Source of the DNA: Halorubrum trapanicum
GTDB lineage: Archaea > Halobacteriota > Halobacteria > Halobacteriales > Haloferacaceae
NCBI RefSeq assembly: GCF_002355655.1
Contig: NZ_AP017569.1
Location: 806,001-870,000, forward strand
Length of the DNA: 64,000 nt
Direction of reading: 5' to 3'
The notes under the pieces were generated by a model that saw nothing but the letters and a program-made list of their open reading frames with translations, was not told the origin of the DNA and made no database searches. Made by a program: the position numbers and the translations under genes. Each line of letters begins with the position of its first letter. Within the stretch, counting starts at the first letter, position 1. Positions 1-8,783 of this stretch are shown piece after piece.

Positions 1-377
1 CCCTGCTGAGTGACTTGGTTGAGGAGCTGGCGGATGAGGTCCGCACCCTCCACTCGGACGAGGGGATTGACCGACTGGCCGGCGACCGAGGCGTTCGGCG
101 TGCTCGCCACGAACAGCGCCGACTGGGTCGTCGGGTTGACGTACCGGGCGATCCACGTCGTCGCCGTTACCCTCGCGTTCACGCCCGTGACGTTGAACTC
201 GCGGTCGATGCTGAACGACTCCGGCTCCTGTCCGTTGTACTCGGAGTCGGCGTACGCGCTCTCAGGGACGCGCGCCGGTTCCGCGTCGAACTCGTAGCTC
301 CCGTCCTGGCCGGCGCAGCCGGCGACCGCGACGGACGCCGAGGCGGCCACGGCTGCGAGCAGTCCACGTCGTTTCAT
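1..377 (-). CDS. Haloarchaeal lipoprotein, DUF6517-like (3' end cut off)
   Basis: Starts at ATG 377 and runs off the left edge, so about 125 N-terminal residues are visible. The N-terminus is basic (MKRR), then hydrophobic, ending in a lipobox-like VAGC (Cys22), which suggests a lipid-anchored exported protein with a twin-arginine-like start. The body has ATTWIARYVNP followed by FVASTPNASVAGQSVNPL, which resembles the DUF6517 lipoproteins common in haloarchaea (from memory, not searched). Function unknown. It is divergent from the membrane protein at 491, with a TATA-like box about 28 nt upstream of the start. Confidence 0.7.
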   Translation of the reverse strand, partial: MKRRGLLAAVAASASVAVAGCAGQDGSYEFDAEPARVPESAYADSEYNGQEPESFSIDREFNVTGVNARVTATTWIARYVNPTTQSALFVASTPNASVAGQSVNPLVRVEGADLIRQLLNQVTQQ

Positions 378-400
378 GTGTTCTGGTAGGTCTGCACAGT

Positions 401-409
401 TCTTTAAGC
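401..409 (-). promoter_or_regulatory. TATA-like box for the lipoprotein gene
   Basis: On the minus strand the sequence GGCTTAAAGA is centred about 28 nt before ATG 377. This is the spacing expected for a haloarchaeal leaderless or nearly leaderless transcript. Inferred from spacing and AT content only. Confidence 0.4.
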
Positions 410-490
410 CTATCGACGCGTCTATTAGTCGCGAGAACCCCGCAGCCGAAGGCACAAAGTTCACGTCGGGCCGCGCGCGACGTGAGGCAA

Positions 491-1258
491 ATGGAACGTC
501 GAGGACAAACCGGGCTGGTGGAAGCGCTCTTCTTAGACGTGGTTCGCCTCCACGAGACGTGGATGGAGGTGGTCTTCCCGCGGCAGCTCGACCCGAGCGC
601 CGTCCTCGGGAAGTGGAAGCCCGAGACGACCGTCCAGTCGGTCGGCTACTACCTCTGGGCGGTGCTGGGCGCGCCGCTCGTCGCGGTCGCGTACCCGCTC
701 CTGCTCGTCGGGTTCGCCACGCGCTACTACGCGGCGAAGCTCGACTCCGCGGTCACCCGCATCGGCGTCGCCGGCGCCGTGCTCGTCGCCGCCGTCGTCT
801 GGGGGACGCTGACGGTGATCACGCACCTCCAACTCCCGTTCGACGCGGTGATCGCGGTCGGCGCCGCCAGCACGGTGGCGGTCGTCTCGGCCGCGCTCGC
901 GGCCGGCTTCTCGAAGGTCGGCGGGCGGTTCGTCAGCGTCCTGCTCGCGTACCCGTTCGCGATGACGGCGCTGTTCTTACCGCCGGTCGTCGCCGCGCTC
1001 GTCACGCCGACGCTGGAGGAACTAATCTTACCGCCGAGCTACGAGCTGGCGCGGTGGATCCTCGACACGTTCCTCTCGGTGGGCGGGATCAACGAGGCGC
1101 TCCGCGGCGCGTTCGACCTGGAGACGTTCGGCGAGCAGTGGGGGCTCCCCGGGCTCGGCTACGTGCTGATGTGGATCGGCATCTCGGTGCCGCTCGGGTG
1201 GTTCCTCGGCCTGCTCGTCGCGCTGGCGAACCTGATCCGGCCGACCGACGACGCCTGA
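491..1258 (+). CDS. Multi-pass membrane protein of unknown function
   Basis: 255 aa from ATG 491; an in-frame GTG at 482 would add three residues, and ATG is preferred. The soluble N-terminus (about 50 residues) contains HETWMEVVFPRQLDPSAVLGKWKP. Five probable membrane segments follow at roughly 52-76, 90-111, 118-140, 147-171 and 222-249, separated by a polar stretch (ELARWILDTFLSVGG) that may be amphipathic. I recognise no catalytic motif. Its 3' neighbour on the opposite strand is the HNH protein gene, and the short gap between them holds an 18-bp tandem repeat. Confidence 0.75.
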   Translation: MERRGQTGLVEALFLDVVRLHETWMEVVFPRQLDPSAVLGKWKPETTVQSVGYYLWAVLGAPLVAVAYPLLLVGFATRYYAAKLDSAVTRIGVAGAVLVAAVVWGTLTVITHLQLPFDAVIAVGAASTVAVVSAALAAGFSKVGGRFVSVLLAYPFAMTALFLPPVVAALVTPTLEELILPPSYELARWILDTFLSVGGINEALRGAFDLETFGEQWGLPGLGYVLMWIGISVPLGWFLGLLVALANLIRPTDDA

Positions 1259-1275
1259 TTCGGTCGGTTCACTCC

Positions 1276-1327
1276 TCGGAATCGTACTACTCTTCGGAAT
1301 CGTACTACTCTTCGGAATCGTACTTCT
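1276..1327. repeat. 18-bp tandem repeat across the HNH gene's stop codon
   Basis: Copies begin at 1276, 1294 and 1312 (unit TCGGAATCGTACTACTCT); the third is slightly degenerate at its end. Read on the minus strand in the HNH gene frame, each copy encodes YDSEE followed by a stop: TAG at 1305-1307, TAG at 1287-1289 and finally TGA at 1269-1271. The repeat therefore duplicates the gene's own C-terminal codons and terminator. Confidence 0.9.
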
Positions 1328-1814
1328 CGCTGGCCGATTCGAACGCCGACGCCGAGCGCTCCGTCTCCCGCCGGCGCTCGCGTTCCGCGATCGCCTCGGG
1401 GGCCGGACTCGCGTCGTCGTCGATCCGAGCGATCGACTTGTGGACCTTCGCGTGACACCAGCGACAGAGGCCGACCGTGATCTCGTGAGCGTCGTCGCCG
1501 CCGTACGAGAGGTGATGCTCCTCCACGAGCGGCCGCGAGTCGTCGTGGGCCAGTCGCACGTCGTCCAGTCCGCACCGGGAGCAGGCCTTCGCGTCCGTCG
1601 TGGACCGATAGTGCGGGCACGCGTGCCACTCGCGGTCGGGGCCGACGTGACAGTCGTATCCGTCAACGCGTCGGGCGGCCGCGAACTCGGGGTCGTGTCC
1701 CGCGCGCGTGAGCGCGGAGCGGCACCGGCCGTCGTCGGTGAGGTGGTCGCAGACGCCGGCGACCGCGTACGGGTCGTCGACGCCGACGGGAGTCCCGTCG
1801 GGAGTGCGCTCCAT
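1305..1814 (-). CDS. HNH endonuclease-like zinc protein
   Basis: 169 aa from ATG 1814; an upstream in-frame start at 1838 adds only a Pro-rich stretch. The second half carries an HNH-like core: CSRC (Cys78, Cys81), LVEEHHLSY (His100/101) and CRWCHAKVH (Cys117, Cys120, His121, His125). The two CxxC pairs would bind structural zinc and EHH with the last His would form the nuclease site. The N-terminal half has four more cysteines (22, 31, 55, 66), possibly a second zinc site. The acidic tail ends inside the 18-bp repeat. It is a stand-alone gene with no methylase partner. Nuclease activity is inferred from the motif alone. Confidence 0.75.
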   Translation of the reverse strand: MERTPDGTPVGVDDPYAVAGVCDHLTDDGRCRSALTRAGHDPEFAAARRVDGYDCHVGPDREWHACPHYRSTTDAKACSRCGLDDVRLAHDDSRPLVEEHHLSYGGDDAHEITVGLCRWCHAKVHKSIARIDDDASPAPEAIAERERRRETERSASAFESASEKYDSEE

Positions 1815-1909
1815 ACCGGCCGGTGGGGGCGGACTCACTTCAATTCGGTCGGCCGGAGCGGGGAGACGCGAGAGGTGCGGGTGGGGGGAGATGCGGGAGG
1901 CGCGGCCAG

Positions 1910-3253
1910 TTAGACGAGGCTGGCGCCGTCGAAGTCAGTGCGGCCGTAGTCGACGTCGAGCAGGCGGAGGAGGGTGGGCGCGACGTCGAGGAGGTCGGCG
2001 TCCTCGACCGTCGCGTCCGGGTGGTCGACGAACAGCGCGGCGTCGTCGAAGGCGTGCATCCCGGTCCGCGGGCCGTCGGGGTCGAACACCTCGTCGTGCG
2101 GGCGGAACCCGGACTTGAGGTCGAACCCGTCGTTCGGGAGGACGACGAGGTCGGGCGCGATGGCGGCGTGGTCGCCCCGGAACACCGTCTCGCGGTCGAC
2201 GACGCGGTCGGCGACGGGGTTCCCGTCGGGGCCGGTCCACGACTCCAGCGCCTCGCGCAGCTCCGCGCGCCTCTCCTCGTACTCGGATTCGGGGACGACC
2301 CCGTCCGGCTCGCGCCCCTCGACGTTGAGGTAGAAGCGGCCCGGGACGAGCGAGTACGCGCGGGCGTCGTCGATGTCGGCGAGCGCGTCGTGGCCGTCGT
2401 CCTCGTAGGAGAGCCACCCCTCACGTTCGAGCCACTCGTTGCAGTAGACGTCGTAGCGCAGCCGCCTGAACCCGTGCGTCGATCCGACGACGAGCGTGAC
2501 GTCGTCGGAGAGCGCCTCGCGGACCGTCCCGATGTGGTCGTCTAAGGCGGTGTGGAAGGAGAGCAGCTCCTCGCGGTACGTCCCGCCGTCCTCGTAGTCG
2601 CCCCATAGGAAGTGGTTGACGCGGTCGGGAGCGGTGAAGACGCCGACGAAGAGGTCCCAGTCGTCGCGCTCGACGTACCGCTCGAAGGCCGCGGCGCGGG
2701 CGTCGAGGGTCTCGCGGGCGTGTTCTAAGAACGCGGTCTTGTCTTCCTTGTGGCCGAGCTTCGCGTTGACCGAGAGGCGGTAGTCGCTGCCGGTGAGGTA
2801 CTCGCGGAGCTCTTCGGGATGTGCGGCCGCGTCGAGGTCGGGCGAGAGGTAGCCCGAGACCATTCGCTGAACGGTCCGCTGGGGCGGGAACGTGACGGGG
2901 ACGTTCATCACGGTCGCGTCGAACCCCGCGTCGGTCGCGCGGTCCCAGACCCGCGGGGCCTGGACGTCGCGGCCCATCGGCACGTACGTGTCGTAAGAGC
3001 CGACCTCGCGGTCCTGAAAGCCGTACACGCCCGTTTCTCCGGGATTTTTCCCGGTCGTGAGGCTCGGCCAGCACGCGCTCGACTCCGCCGGGACGATGCT
3101 GTCGATCCCGCCGCCCTCGCCGTCGTCCGCGATCGCCGACAGCGTCGGGAACGTCTCGGGGTTGTCGGCGACGAGCCGGTACGAGAGGCCGTCGATCCCG
3201 ATGAACGCCACCCGCGGCGTCTCGCTCCCACGCAGCCGGTCGAAGAGGCCCAT
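1910..3253 (-). CDS. Alkaline phosphatase superfamily phosphodiesterase
   Basis: 447 aa from ATG 3253 (an ATG two codons upstream is also possible). Metal-site landmarks of the nucleotide pyrophosphatase/phosphodiesterase branch are visible: VAFIGIDGLSY near residue 20 (first Asp), the nucleophile region around ACWPSLTTGKNPGETGVYGF (about 60-80), FTAPDRVNHFLW, GSTHGF, and TGMHAFDDAALF near the C-terminus. No signal peptide or membrane segment is seen, so it is probably cytoplasmic. Likely hydrolyses a phosphodiester or phosphomonoester; the substrate cannot be told. It is divergent from the phzF-like gene. Confidence 0.8.
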   Translation of the reverse strand: MGLFDRLRGSETPRVAFIGIDGLSYRLVADNPETFPTLSAIADDGEGGGIDSIVPAESSACWPSLTTGKNPGETGVYGFQDREVGSYDTYVPMGRDVQAPRVWDRATDAGFDATVMNVPVTFPPQRTVQRMVSGYLSPDLDAAAHPEELREYLTGSDYRLSVNAKLGHKEDKTAFLEHARETLDARAAAFERYVERDDWDLFVGVFTAPDRVNHFLWGDYEDGGTYREELLSFHTALDDHIGTVREALSDDVTLVVGSTHGFRRLRYDVYCNEWLEREGWLSYEDDGHDALADIDDARAYSLVPGRFYLNVEGREPDGVVPESEYEERRAELREALESWTGPDGNPVADRVVDRETVFRGDHAAIAPDLVVLPNDGFDLKSGFRPHDEVFDPDGPRTGMHAFDDAALFVDHPDATVEDADLLDVAPTLLRLLDVDYGRTDFDGASLV

Positions 3254-3376
3254 ACACACCCATCCGCGGTCGAAGGCAAAAGGATTGACATCGGCGCGGC
3301 AGAGAGCGCGGGGACCGACCCGCGCTCGAAGACTCCCTCGGGGGGCTTTTTGTCCGTGACCCGCGGAGGGCCCGAC

Positions 3377-4321
3377 ATGGAGACCCGACGCGCGCTGCTC
3401 GTCGACGCGTTCGCCGCGGAGCCGCTGGCCGGGAACGCCGCCGGCGTCGTCCCGGACGCCGAGGGGCTGAGCGACGACCAGATGGCCGCGGTCGCCGCCG
3501 AACTGGGCGCCTCGGAGACGGCGTTCCTAACCGACGGCGACGGCGCGACCGGTGACGGCGATAACTCGGCCGGCGACGGCGCGGCCGACGACCGGCTCCG
3601 CTACTTCTCGCCGACCACGGAGGTCGACCTCTGCGGGCACGCCACGATCGCGACCTACGGCGCCCTGTTCGCCGAGGGTGCGATCGACGGCGGCGAGCGC
3701 GCTGTCCGCACGAACGTCGGCGACGTCACGGTCGCGGTCGACGACGACGGCACCGTCTGGATGCGACAGCAGGCGCCGAGCGTGGAGGTCGTCGACGTCG
3801 ACCTCGACCGGGTCGCGGACGCCCTCGGGGTCGACCCCGCCGCGCTGCGCGACGTCGGCGCGGACCTCCCCGTCGCGGTCGCGTCGACCGGCCTTCCGTT
3901 CCTCGTCGTCCCCGTGAACTTCTTGGAGCGGCTCGGCGAGGCCGACCCGGACGACGACGCGGTCGAAGCGCTCTCCGACGAGTTCGACGTCGCGGGCGTC
4001 TACGCGTTCACCTTCGACGCGCTCGACGCGGACTCGACGCTCCACGGCCGGGCGTTCGTGCCGTCGCTCGGCATCCCCGAGGACCCGGTCACGGGCACCG
4101 CGAGCGGGGCGGTCGGCGGGTACCTCCGCCACGTCGACGCCTTCGACGGCGACGAGCCCGAGGAGCTCCGGTTCGAGCAGGGCCACTTCGTCGACCGGCC
4201 GGGTCACGTCCGCGTCCGCGTCGAGGCGGAGGGCGTCCGCGTCGGCGGGCGGGCGACGGTCGCGCTCGACGGGGAGATCCGGATCCCCGACGACGAGGAC
4301 GACGAGATCATCGAGGCGTAA
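3377..4321 (+). CDS. PhzF family isomerase/epimerase
   Basis: 314 aa from ATG 3377. It begins METRRALLVDAFAAEPLAGN, followed by GNAAGVV at about 19-25 and GASETAFL, whose Glu47 matches the general base of PhzF enzymes. FSPTTEVDLCGHATIA marks the end of the first half, and EDPVTGTASGAVGGYL the matching motif of the second half of this two-domain pseudo-symmetric fold. An acidic low-complexity insert (about 52-72) is a haloarchaeal embellishment. No phenazine genes are nearby, so a general isomerase role on a small metabolite is more likely than phenazine synthesis. Confidence 0.85.
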   Translation: METRRALLVDAFAAEPLAGNAAGVVPDAEGLSDDQMAAVAAELGASETAFLTDGDGATGDGDNSAGDGAADDRLRYFSPTTEVDLCGHATIATYGALFAEGAIDGGERAVRTNVGDVTVAVDDDGTVWMRQQAPSVEVVDVDLDRVADALGVDPAALRDVGADLPVAVASTGLPFLVVPVNFLERLGEADPDDDAVEALSDEFDVAGVYAFTFDALDADSTLHGRAFVPSLGIPEDPVTGTASGAVGGYLRHVDAFDGDEPEELRFEQGHFVDRPGHVRVRVEAEGVRVGGRATVALDGEIRIPDDEDDEIIEA

Positions 4322-4423
4322 ACCGCCTGTCCCGAACCGCCGACCGGGACGGTCCCGTCGCTCACGGCCGGACTCGCGGGCCGCGGACCGAACGTTTAGC
4401 ATCGTTCGCGACGTACCGTGACT

Positions 4424-4618
4424 ATGGAGTTCGACCTTCCACGCGCGGCAGCGATCCTCGTACTGATCGTCGCGGTCGGCGCCGGCGGCCTCATCGGCGC
4501 GGGGATGATGCCCCTCCAGACGACGCTGATGATGGTCGTCCCGTCGATGCTCGTCTTCGGCGCGCTCGCGTTCGCGCTCGGCGTGAAACACGGCGAGTTC
4601 CGGGCCGGACACGCCTGA
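4424..4618 (+). CDS. Small two-helix membrane protein
   Basis: 64 aa from ATG 4424 (a GTG at 4418 is in frame and less likely). Two hydrophobic segments, about 8-28 and 33-53, are joined by GAGMMPLQTTLMM; the C-terminus GVKHGEFRAGHA is polar. The sequence looks like a conserved haloarchaeal small protein family of unknown function. It lies between phzF and the cation exchanger, all on the same strand, with gaps of about 100 bp, so shared transcription is possible but not shown. Confidence 0.65.
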   Translation: MEFDLPRAAAILVLIVAVGAGGLIGAGMMPLQTTLMMVVPSMLVFGALAFALGVKHGEFRAGHA

Positions 4619-4728
4619 GCCGACGCCGAAGGCGGGAGACGAGCGCCCGATCGCGAAGCGATAGCGGTTGTCGCCGCGACCGACCGGGAATCACGAGCCT
4701 TTTGAGACGGCGTGGCGAACCCGGAATC

Positions 4729-5679
4729 GTGCTGCCCGGGTCGCCACTCGTCGAACTGCTGTTGATCGCCGGCGGCGTCGCCCTCCTGTACGCCGGCGCC
4801 GAACTGCTCGTCGCGGGCGCGAGGGACCTCGCGCTCGCCGTCGGGCTGAAGGCGTCGACCGTCGGCGTCACCGTCGTGGCGTTCGCGACGACCGCCCCGG
4901 AGCTTTTCGTCTCCCTCCTCGGCGCCGTCACGGTGTCGACCGACATCGGGCTCGGCGCGATCGTCGGCTCGAACATCGCGAACATCGGGCTCGTGCTGGG
5001 CGTCTCCGCGCTGATCCGCCCGCTCGACGTCTCCGACACCGTCTTCCGCCGAGACGTGCCGTTCATGGTGCTGGCCGCGCTGCTGCTCGTCGGCCTCGGC
5101 TGGGACGGTCGGATCGGGCTCGTCGACGGCGCCGTGCTGCTCGCGGCGCTCGTCGCGTTCACCGCCGCGGTCCTGTGGCGCGTCCAGGAGAACCAGTCGG
5201 CGATCACCGACAGCGAGCGTGACGAGATGCCCGACGCGAAGCTCCGCGACGCCGCGATCGTCGTCGCCGGGATCGCCGCGCTCGTCCTCGGGTCGCGGTG
5301 GCTGATCGACGGCAGCGAGTCGCTTCTGGCGGCCGCCGGCTTCTCGGACATCTTCATCGGGCTCACCGTGCTGGCGCTCGGCACGTCGCTGCCCGAACTG
5401 GCCGCGAGCGTCGTGGCCGCGGTGCGCGGCGAGGCGGAGTTCAGCGTCGGCAACGTCGTCGGCTCGAACATCTACAACGTCCTCGCGGTCATCGGCATCG
5501 TCGCCGTGGTGACCCCCATCCGCGTCGCCCCGGGCGTCCGGGGCTTCGAGTTTCCCGCGCTGCTCGCGTTCACCGCCGCCATCGTCGGGGTGATGGCGTA
5601 CCGCGAGCGGATCACCCGCGTCGACGGCGCGGCCCTCACCGTCGGGTACGGGATCTTCGTCTACCTGTTGCTCCCGTAG
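4729..5679 (+). CDS. Sodium/calcium exchanger family membrane protein
   Basis: 316 aa from GTG 4729 (MLPGSPLVELLLIAGGVALL); an in-frame TTG at 4702 adds a basic stretch and is less likely. Both alpha repeats of the CaCA superfamily are clear: ATTAPELFVSLLGA with GSNIANIGLVLG in the N-terminal half, and GTSLPELAASVVAA with GSNIYNVLAVIG in the C-terminal half. Around ten membrane helices are expected. Length and motifs fit the YrbG/K+-independent exchanger subgroup, which swaps Na+ for Ca2+ across the cytoplasmic membrane. Ion specificity is inferred from the family. Confidence 0.85.
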   Translation: MLPGSPLVELLLIAGGVALLYAGAELLVAGARDLALAVGLKASTVGVTVVAFATTAPELFVSLLGAVTVSTDIGLGAIVGSNIANIGLVLGVSALIRPLDVSDTVFRRDVPFMVLAALLLVGLGWDGRIGLVDGAVLLAALVAFTAAVLWRVQENQSAITDSERDEMPDAKLRDAAIVVAGIAALVLGSRWLIDGSESLLAAAGFSDIFIGLTVLALGTSLPELAASVVAAVRGEAEFSVGNVVGSNIYNVLAVIGIVAVVTPIRVAPGVRGFEFPALLAFTAAIVGVMAYRERITRVDGAALTVGYGIFVYLLLP

Positions 5680-5765
5680 CGCGGGAGCCGTCCAGCGGAC
5701 CGGAGCGGAGGCGTGACGGAACGCGAACCGACGGGTATTCGGTCGCGGACGGCGGAGCCGGTGTC

Positions 5766-7181
5766 GTGATAGCGATCGTCGTCAGCCGGGCCGACAGCGC
5801 CTCCGAACACATCGGCGAGCGGCTGCTGGAGGTCGGCGACTGGGAGACCCGGGAGGACGGCTCGCGGTCCGACGCCGACGGGGGCGGAACGTACTACCGG
5901 ACCGACGGGGTCGAGCTCCGCGAGTTCGACGACCTCCACATCCACATGTCGGACCCGACCGCCGCGTTCGACTGCGACCCGGCCTTTATCGCGTTCGTCT
6001 CCCGGCATTCGGGCGAGACCGGCGAACTGCTCACCGCGCACGTCACCGGGAACTTCGGCGGCGCCGAGTACGGCGGCGAGCCGGAGTCGCTGGCGCGGGC
6101 CGCGCCCGGGGCCGAGAAGCGCGTCGTCGAGGCGCTCGCGCGGCACGCGCCGGAGGGGTACGAGGTCGGTATCGAATGCACGCACCACGGGCCGACCGAC
6201 GTGTCGGTCCCCTCCCTGTTCGTCGAACTCGGCTCGGACGAGCCCCAGTGGGCGGACCCGGCGGCGGCCCGGGCGGTCGCGCGGGCGGTCCTCGACCTGC
6301 GGGGGACGGGCGCCGATCTGACCGATGATTCCGGCGGCCGTCCCCGCCACGTCGTCGGCTTCGGCGGCGGCCACTACGCGCCGCGGTTCACCCGGATCGT
6401 CCGCGAGACGGAGTGGGCGGTGGGGCACGTCGGCGCCGACTGGGCGCTCGCCGACCTCGGCGCACCCGACGCGAACCGCGACGTGATCGAGGCCGCCTTC
6501 GAACGGAGCCGGGCCGACCGCGCCGTGATCGACGGTGACCGTCCCGAACTCGCCGCGGTCGTCGAGGACCTCGGCCACCGGGTCGTGAGCGAGACATGGG
6601 TCCGCGAGGTCGGCGGCGCGCCGCTCCCGCTCGTCGAGCACCTGGAGGTCGAGATCGGTCCCGTCGACGAGGGGCTGCGGTTCGGCGCGGTCGAGCCGGA
6701 ACTGGCCGGCGAGCAGCGCGGCGACGCCGACGCGATCGGCGACGCGGTCCGCGTCCGCGACCTCCCGGCGGACCTGCTCGCCCGGGCGCAGGGCCTCGAC
6801 GCCGACGCGGCGCGGGAGGCGGTCGAGCGCGTCGCGATCGCGTTCGACACGGAGCAGGGCGGAACCCGCGCGACCGGGCGCGTCGCGTTCGCGACGGCCT
6901 CGGAGACGCCGGGGTACGCGGACCTCGTCGAGGGACTGGCGGAAGTGTTGGAAACGGGCTACGACGCGGTCGAGGTGGCGCCCGACCGGAACGCGGTCGT
7001 CGCCAGCGAGACGGCGTTCGACCCGGCGCTGGCGGCCGAGCGGGGCGTCCCGGAGGGACCGGCGTTCGGGCGGCTGGCCGACGGGGAGACCGTCGAGGTC
7101 GACGGGGAGACGGTCGGGCCGGAGGACGTGTCGCGGACGCGCACGGACCGGTTCCCGATCGACGCCGGCTCGCGCGACTGA
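5766..7181 (+). CDS. dtdA: D-aminoacyl-tRNA deacylase DtdA
   Basis: 471 aa from GTG 5766 (MIAIVVSRADSASEHIGERL). The family hydrolyses D-amino acids mischarged onto tRNA and so guards translation; archaea and plants use this GEK1-type enzyme. Visible family features are DDLHIHMSDP, FIAFVSRHSGETGELLTAHVTGN, VGIECTHHGPTDVSVPSLFVELGSD and HVVGFGGGHYAPRFT. The C-terminal about 180 residues form an extra haloarchaeal domain. The TGA stop is followed directly by a TTTATAAAT box at 7183 of the kind found in the intergenic elements further along. Confidence 0.88.
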   Translation: MIAIVVSRADSASEHIGERLLEVGDWETREDGSRSDADGGGTYYRTDGVELREFDDLHIHMSDPTAAFDCDPAFIAFVSRHSGETGELLTAHVTGNFGGAEYGGEPESLARAAPGAEKRVVEALARHAPEGYEVGIECTHHGPTDVSVPSLFVELGSDEPQWADPAAARAVARAVLDLRGTGADLTDDSGGRPRHVVGFGGGHYAPRFTRIVRETEWAVGHVGADWALADLGAPDANRDVIEAAFERSRADRAVIDGDRPELAAVVEDLGHRVVSETWVREVGGAPLPLVEHLEVEIGPVDEGLRFGAVEPELAGEQRGDADAIGDAVRVRDLPADLLARAQGLDADAAREAVERVAIAFDTEQGGTRATGRVAFATASETPGYADLVEGLAEVLETGYDAVEVAPDRNAVVASETAFDPALAAERGVPEGPAFGRLADGETVEVDGETVGPEDVSRTRTDRFPIDAGSRD

Positions 7182-7182
7182 T

Positions 7183-7191
7183 TTATAAATA
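7183..7191 (+). repeat. Solitary TTTATAAAT box
   Basis: TTTATAAATAA starts two bases after the dtdA stop, and the downstream CGCCGCGATCGGCGG loosely resembles the middle of the 57-bp units at 23.1, 40.7 and 45.4 kb. It may be a solo remnant of that repeat family, or only an AT-rich intergenic box. Confidence 0.35.
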
Positions 7192-7327
7192 ACGCCGCGA
7201 TCGGCGGGCACGGTCGCGGCGCCCGTACTCACGGCGGTCGGCGGCGGACGCCGGTGATTTCGGCGTCCGACTCGCGTCAGACGAACGGGCAAAAATAAAT
7301 ACGTCCGGGTCGCAACCACACCATATA

Positions 7328-8485
7328 ATGGACTCCATCGTTGAGGACGCCATCGACGAAGCCGAAGAGGCCCCCGCAGAGGACGCCGGGGGAGCCGGCG
7401 AGAGCGCCGCCGGAGGGAGCGCCGGCGCGCCGCCGCAGAGCGGGACGATGACCGACGACGAGCTACAGGACGTCCTCCAGGACCTCCAGACGAACATCAC
7501 GGTCGTCGGCTGCGGGGGCGCCGGCGGCAACACGGTCAACCGGATGACCGAGGAGGGGATCCACGGCGCGAAGCTGGTCGCCGCCAACACCGACGTCCAG
7601 CACCTCGTCAACATCGAGGCCGACACGAAGATCCTCATGGGCCAGCAGAAGACGCAGGGGCGCGGCGCCGGCTCCCTCCCGCAGGTCGGCGAGGAGGCCG
7701 CCATCGAGTCCCAAGAGGAGATCCAAGACGCCATCGACGGCTCCGACATGGTGTTCGTCACCGCCGGGCTCGGCGGGGGCACGGGGACGGGCTCGGCGCC
7801 GGTCGTCGCGAAGGCCGCCCGCGAGTCGGGCGCGCTCACCATCGCCATCGTCACGACGCCGTTCACGGCCGAGGGCGAGGTCCGGCGGACGAACGCCGAG
7901 GCCGGCCTCGAACGGCTCCGCGACGTGAGCGACACGGTCATCGTCGTCCCCAACGACCGCCTGCTCGACGCGGTCGGGAAGCTCCCGGTCCGGCAGGCGT
8001 TCAAGGTGTCCGACGAGGTCCTGATGCGCTCGGTGAAGGGGATCACCGAGCTGATCACGATGCCGGGGCTCGTCAACCTCGACTTCGCCGACGTCCGCAC
8101 GGTCATGGAGAAGGGCGGCGTCGCGATGATCGGCCTCGGCGAGTCCGACTCCGACTCGAAGGCGCAGGACTCGGTGAAGTCGGCGCTGCGCTCGCCGCTG
8201 CTCGACGTGGACATCTCGGGCGCGAACTCCGCGCTCGTGAACGTCACCGGCGGCACCGACATGTCCATCGAGGAGGCCGAGGGCGTCGTCGAGGAGATCT
8301 ACGACCGGATCGACCCCGACGCGCGGATCATCTGGGGGACCTCCGTCGACGACGAGCTGGAGGGCGAGATGCGGACGATGATCGTCGTCACCGGCGTCGA
8401 GTCGCCGCAGATCTACGGCAGCAACGGCGAACCGCCGGAGGGCGGCGCGCCGAGCGACGTCGAAGACATCGACTACGTAGAGTAA
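7328..8485 (+). CDS. ftsZ1: Cell division GTPase FtsZ (FtsZ1-type)
   Basis: 385 aa from ATG 7328. After an acidic, Gly/Ala-rich N-terminal tail (about 45 residues) the tubulin-like GTPase begins with [18 protein letters not shown]; the signature [14 protein letters not shown] lies near residues 141-154, and the T7-loop region reads [15 protein letters not shown]. The C-terminal tail ends DVEDIDYVE. The tail sequences and the downstream secE-spt5 neighbours match FtsZ1 of haloarchaea (from memory). FtsZ polymerises at mid-cell to scaffold division. An AT-rich stretch (AAAAATAAATAC, 7291-7302) lies 27-37 nt upstream of the start and may be its promoter. Confidence 0.93.
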   Translation: MDSIVEDAIDEAEEAPAEDAGGAGESAAGGSAGAPPQSGTMTDDELQDVLQDLQTNITVVGCGGAGGNTVNRMTEEGIHGAKLVAANTDVQHLVNIEADTKILMGQQKTQGRGAGSLPQVGEEAAIESQEEIQDAIDGSDMVFVTAGLGGGTGTGSAPVVAKAARESGALTIAIVTTPFTAEGEVRRTNAEAGLERLRDVSDTVIVVPNDRLLDAVGKLPVRQAFKVSDEVLMRSVKGITELITMPGLVNLDFADVRTVMEKGGVAMIGLGESDSDSKAQDSVKSALRSPLLDVDISGANSALVNVTGGTDMSIEEAEGVVEEIYDRIDPDARIIWGTSVDDELEGEMRTMIVVTGVESPQIYGSNGEPPEGGAPSDVEDIDYVE

Positions 8486-8606
8486 CGGGCGTCAGGCGAC
8501 GGAGTCGATCGCCTCGGGCCACCGGGCGACCGCGACCGCCTGACCGTTCGGCTTAGGGGCGCGCATCAAAAGGTAAAAACCGTCTCGTCTCAAATCCTCG
8601 GCTAAC

Positions 8607-8783
8607 ATGGACGTTCCGTACGACCTCAACAGCTACATTCGGGTGCTGAAGCTGGCGAGCACGCCGAGCACCGACGAGTTCCTCCAGGTGTCGAAGATCG
8701 CCGGCGCCGGGATTCTGCTCATCGGGTTCATCGGGTTCCTGATCTTCGCGATCATGAGCTTGATCCCGGGGGTCGGCGCGTAA
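8607..8783 (+). CDS. secE: Preprotein translocase subunit SecE (Sec61 gamma)
   Basis: A 58-residue protein from ATG 8607 to TAA 8781-8783. It starts MDVPYDLNSYIRVLKLASTP and has a short amphipathic helix followed by one membrane span (IAGAGILLIGFIGFLIFAIMS). This is the architecture of archaeal SecE, the clamp subunit of the SecYE translocon in the cytoplasmic membrane. Its stop overlaps the start of spt5 (TAATG), so the two are translationally coupled. The ftsZ1-secE-spt5 order is a conserved archaeal arrangement and supports the call. Confidence 0.9.
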   Translation: MDVPYDLNSYIRVLKLASTPSTDEFLQVSKIAGAGILLIGFIGFLIFAIMSLIPGVGA

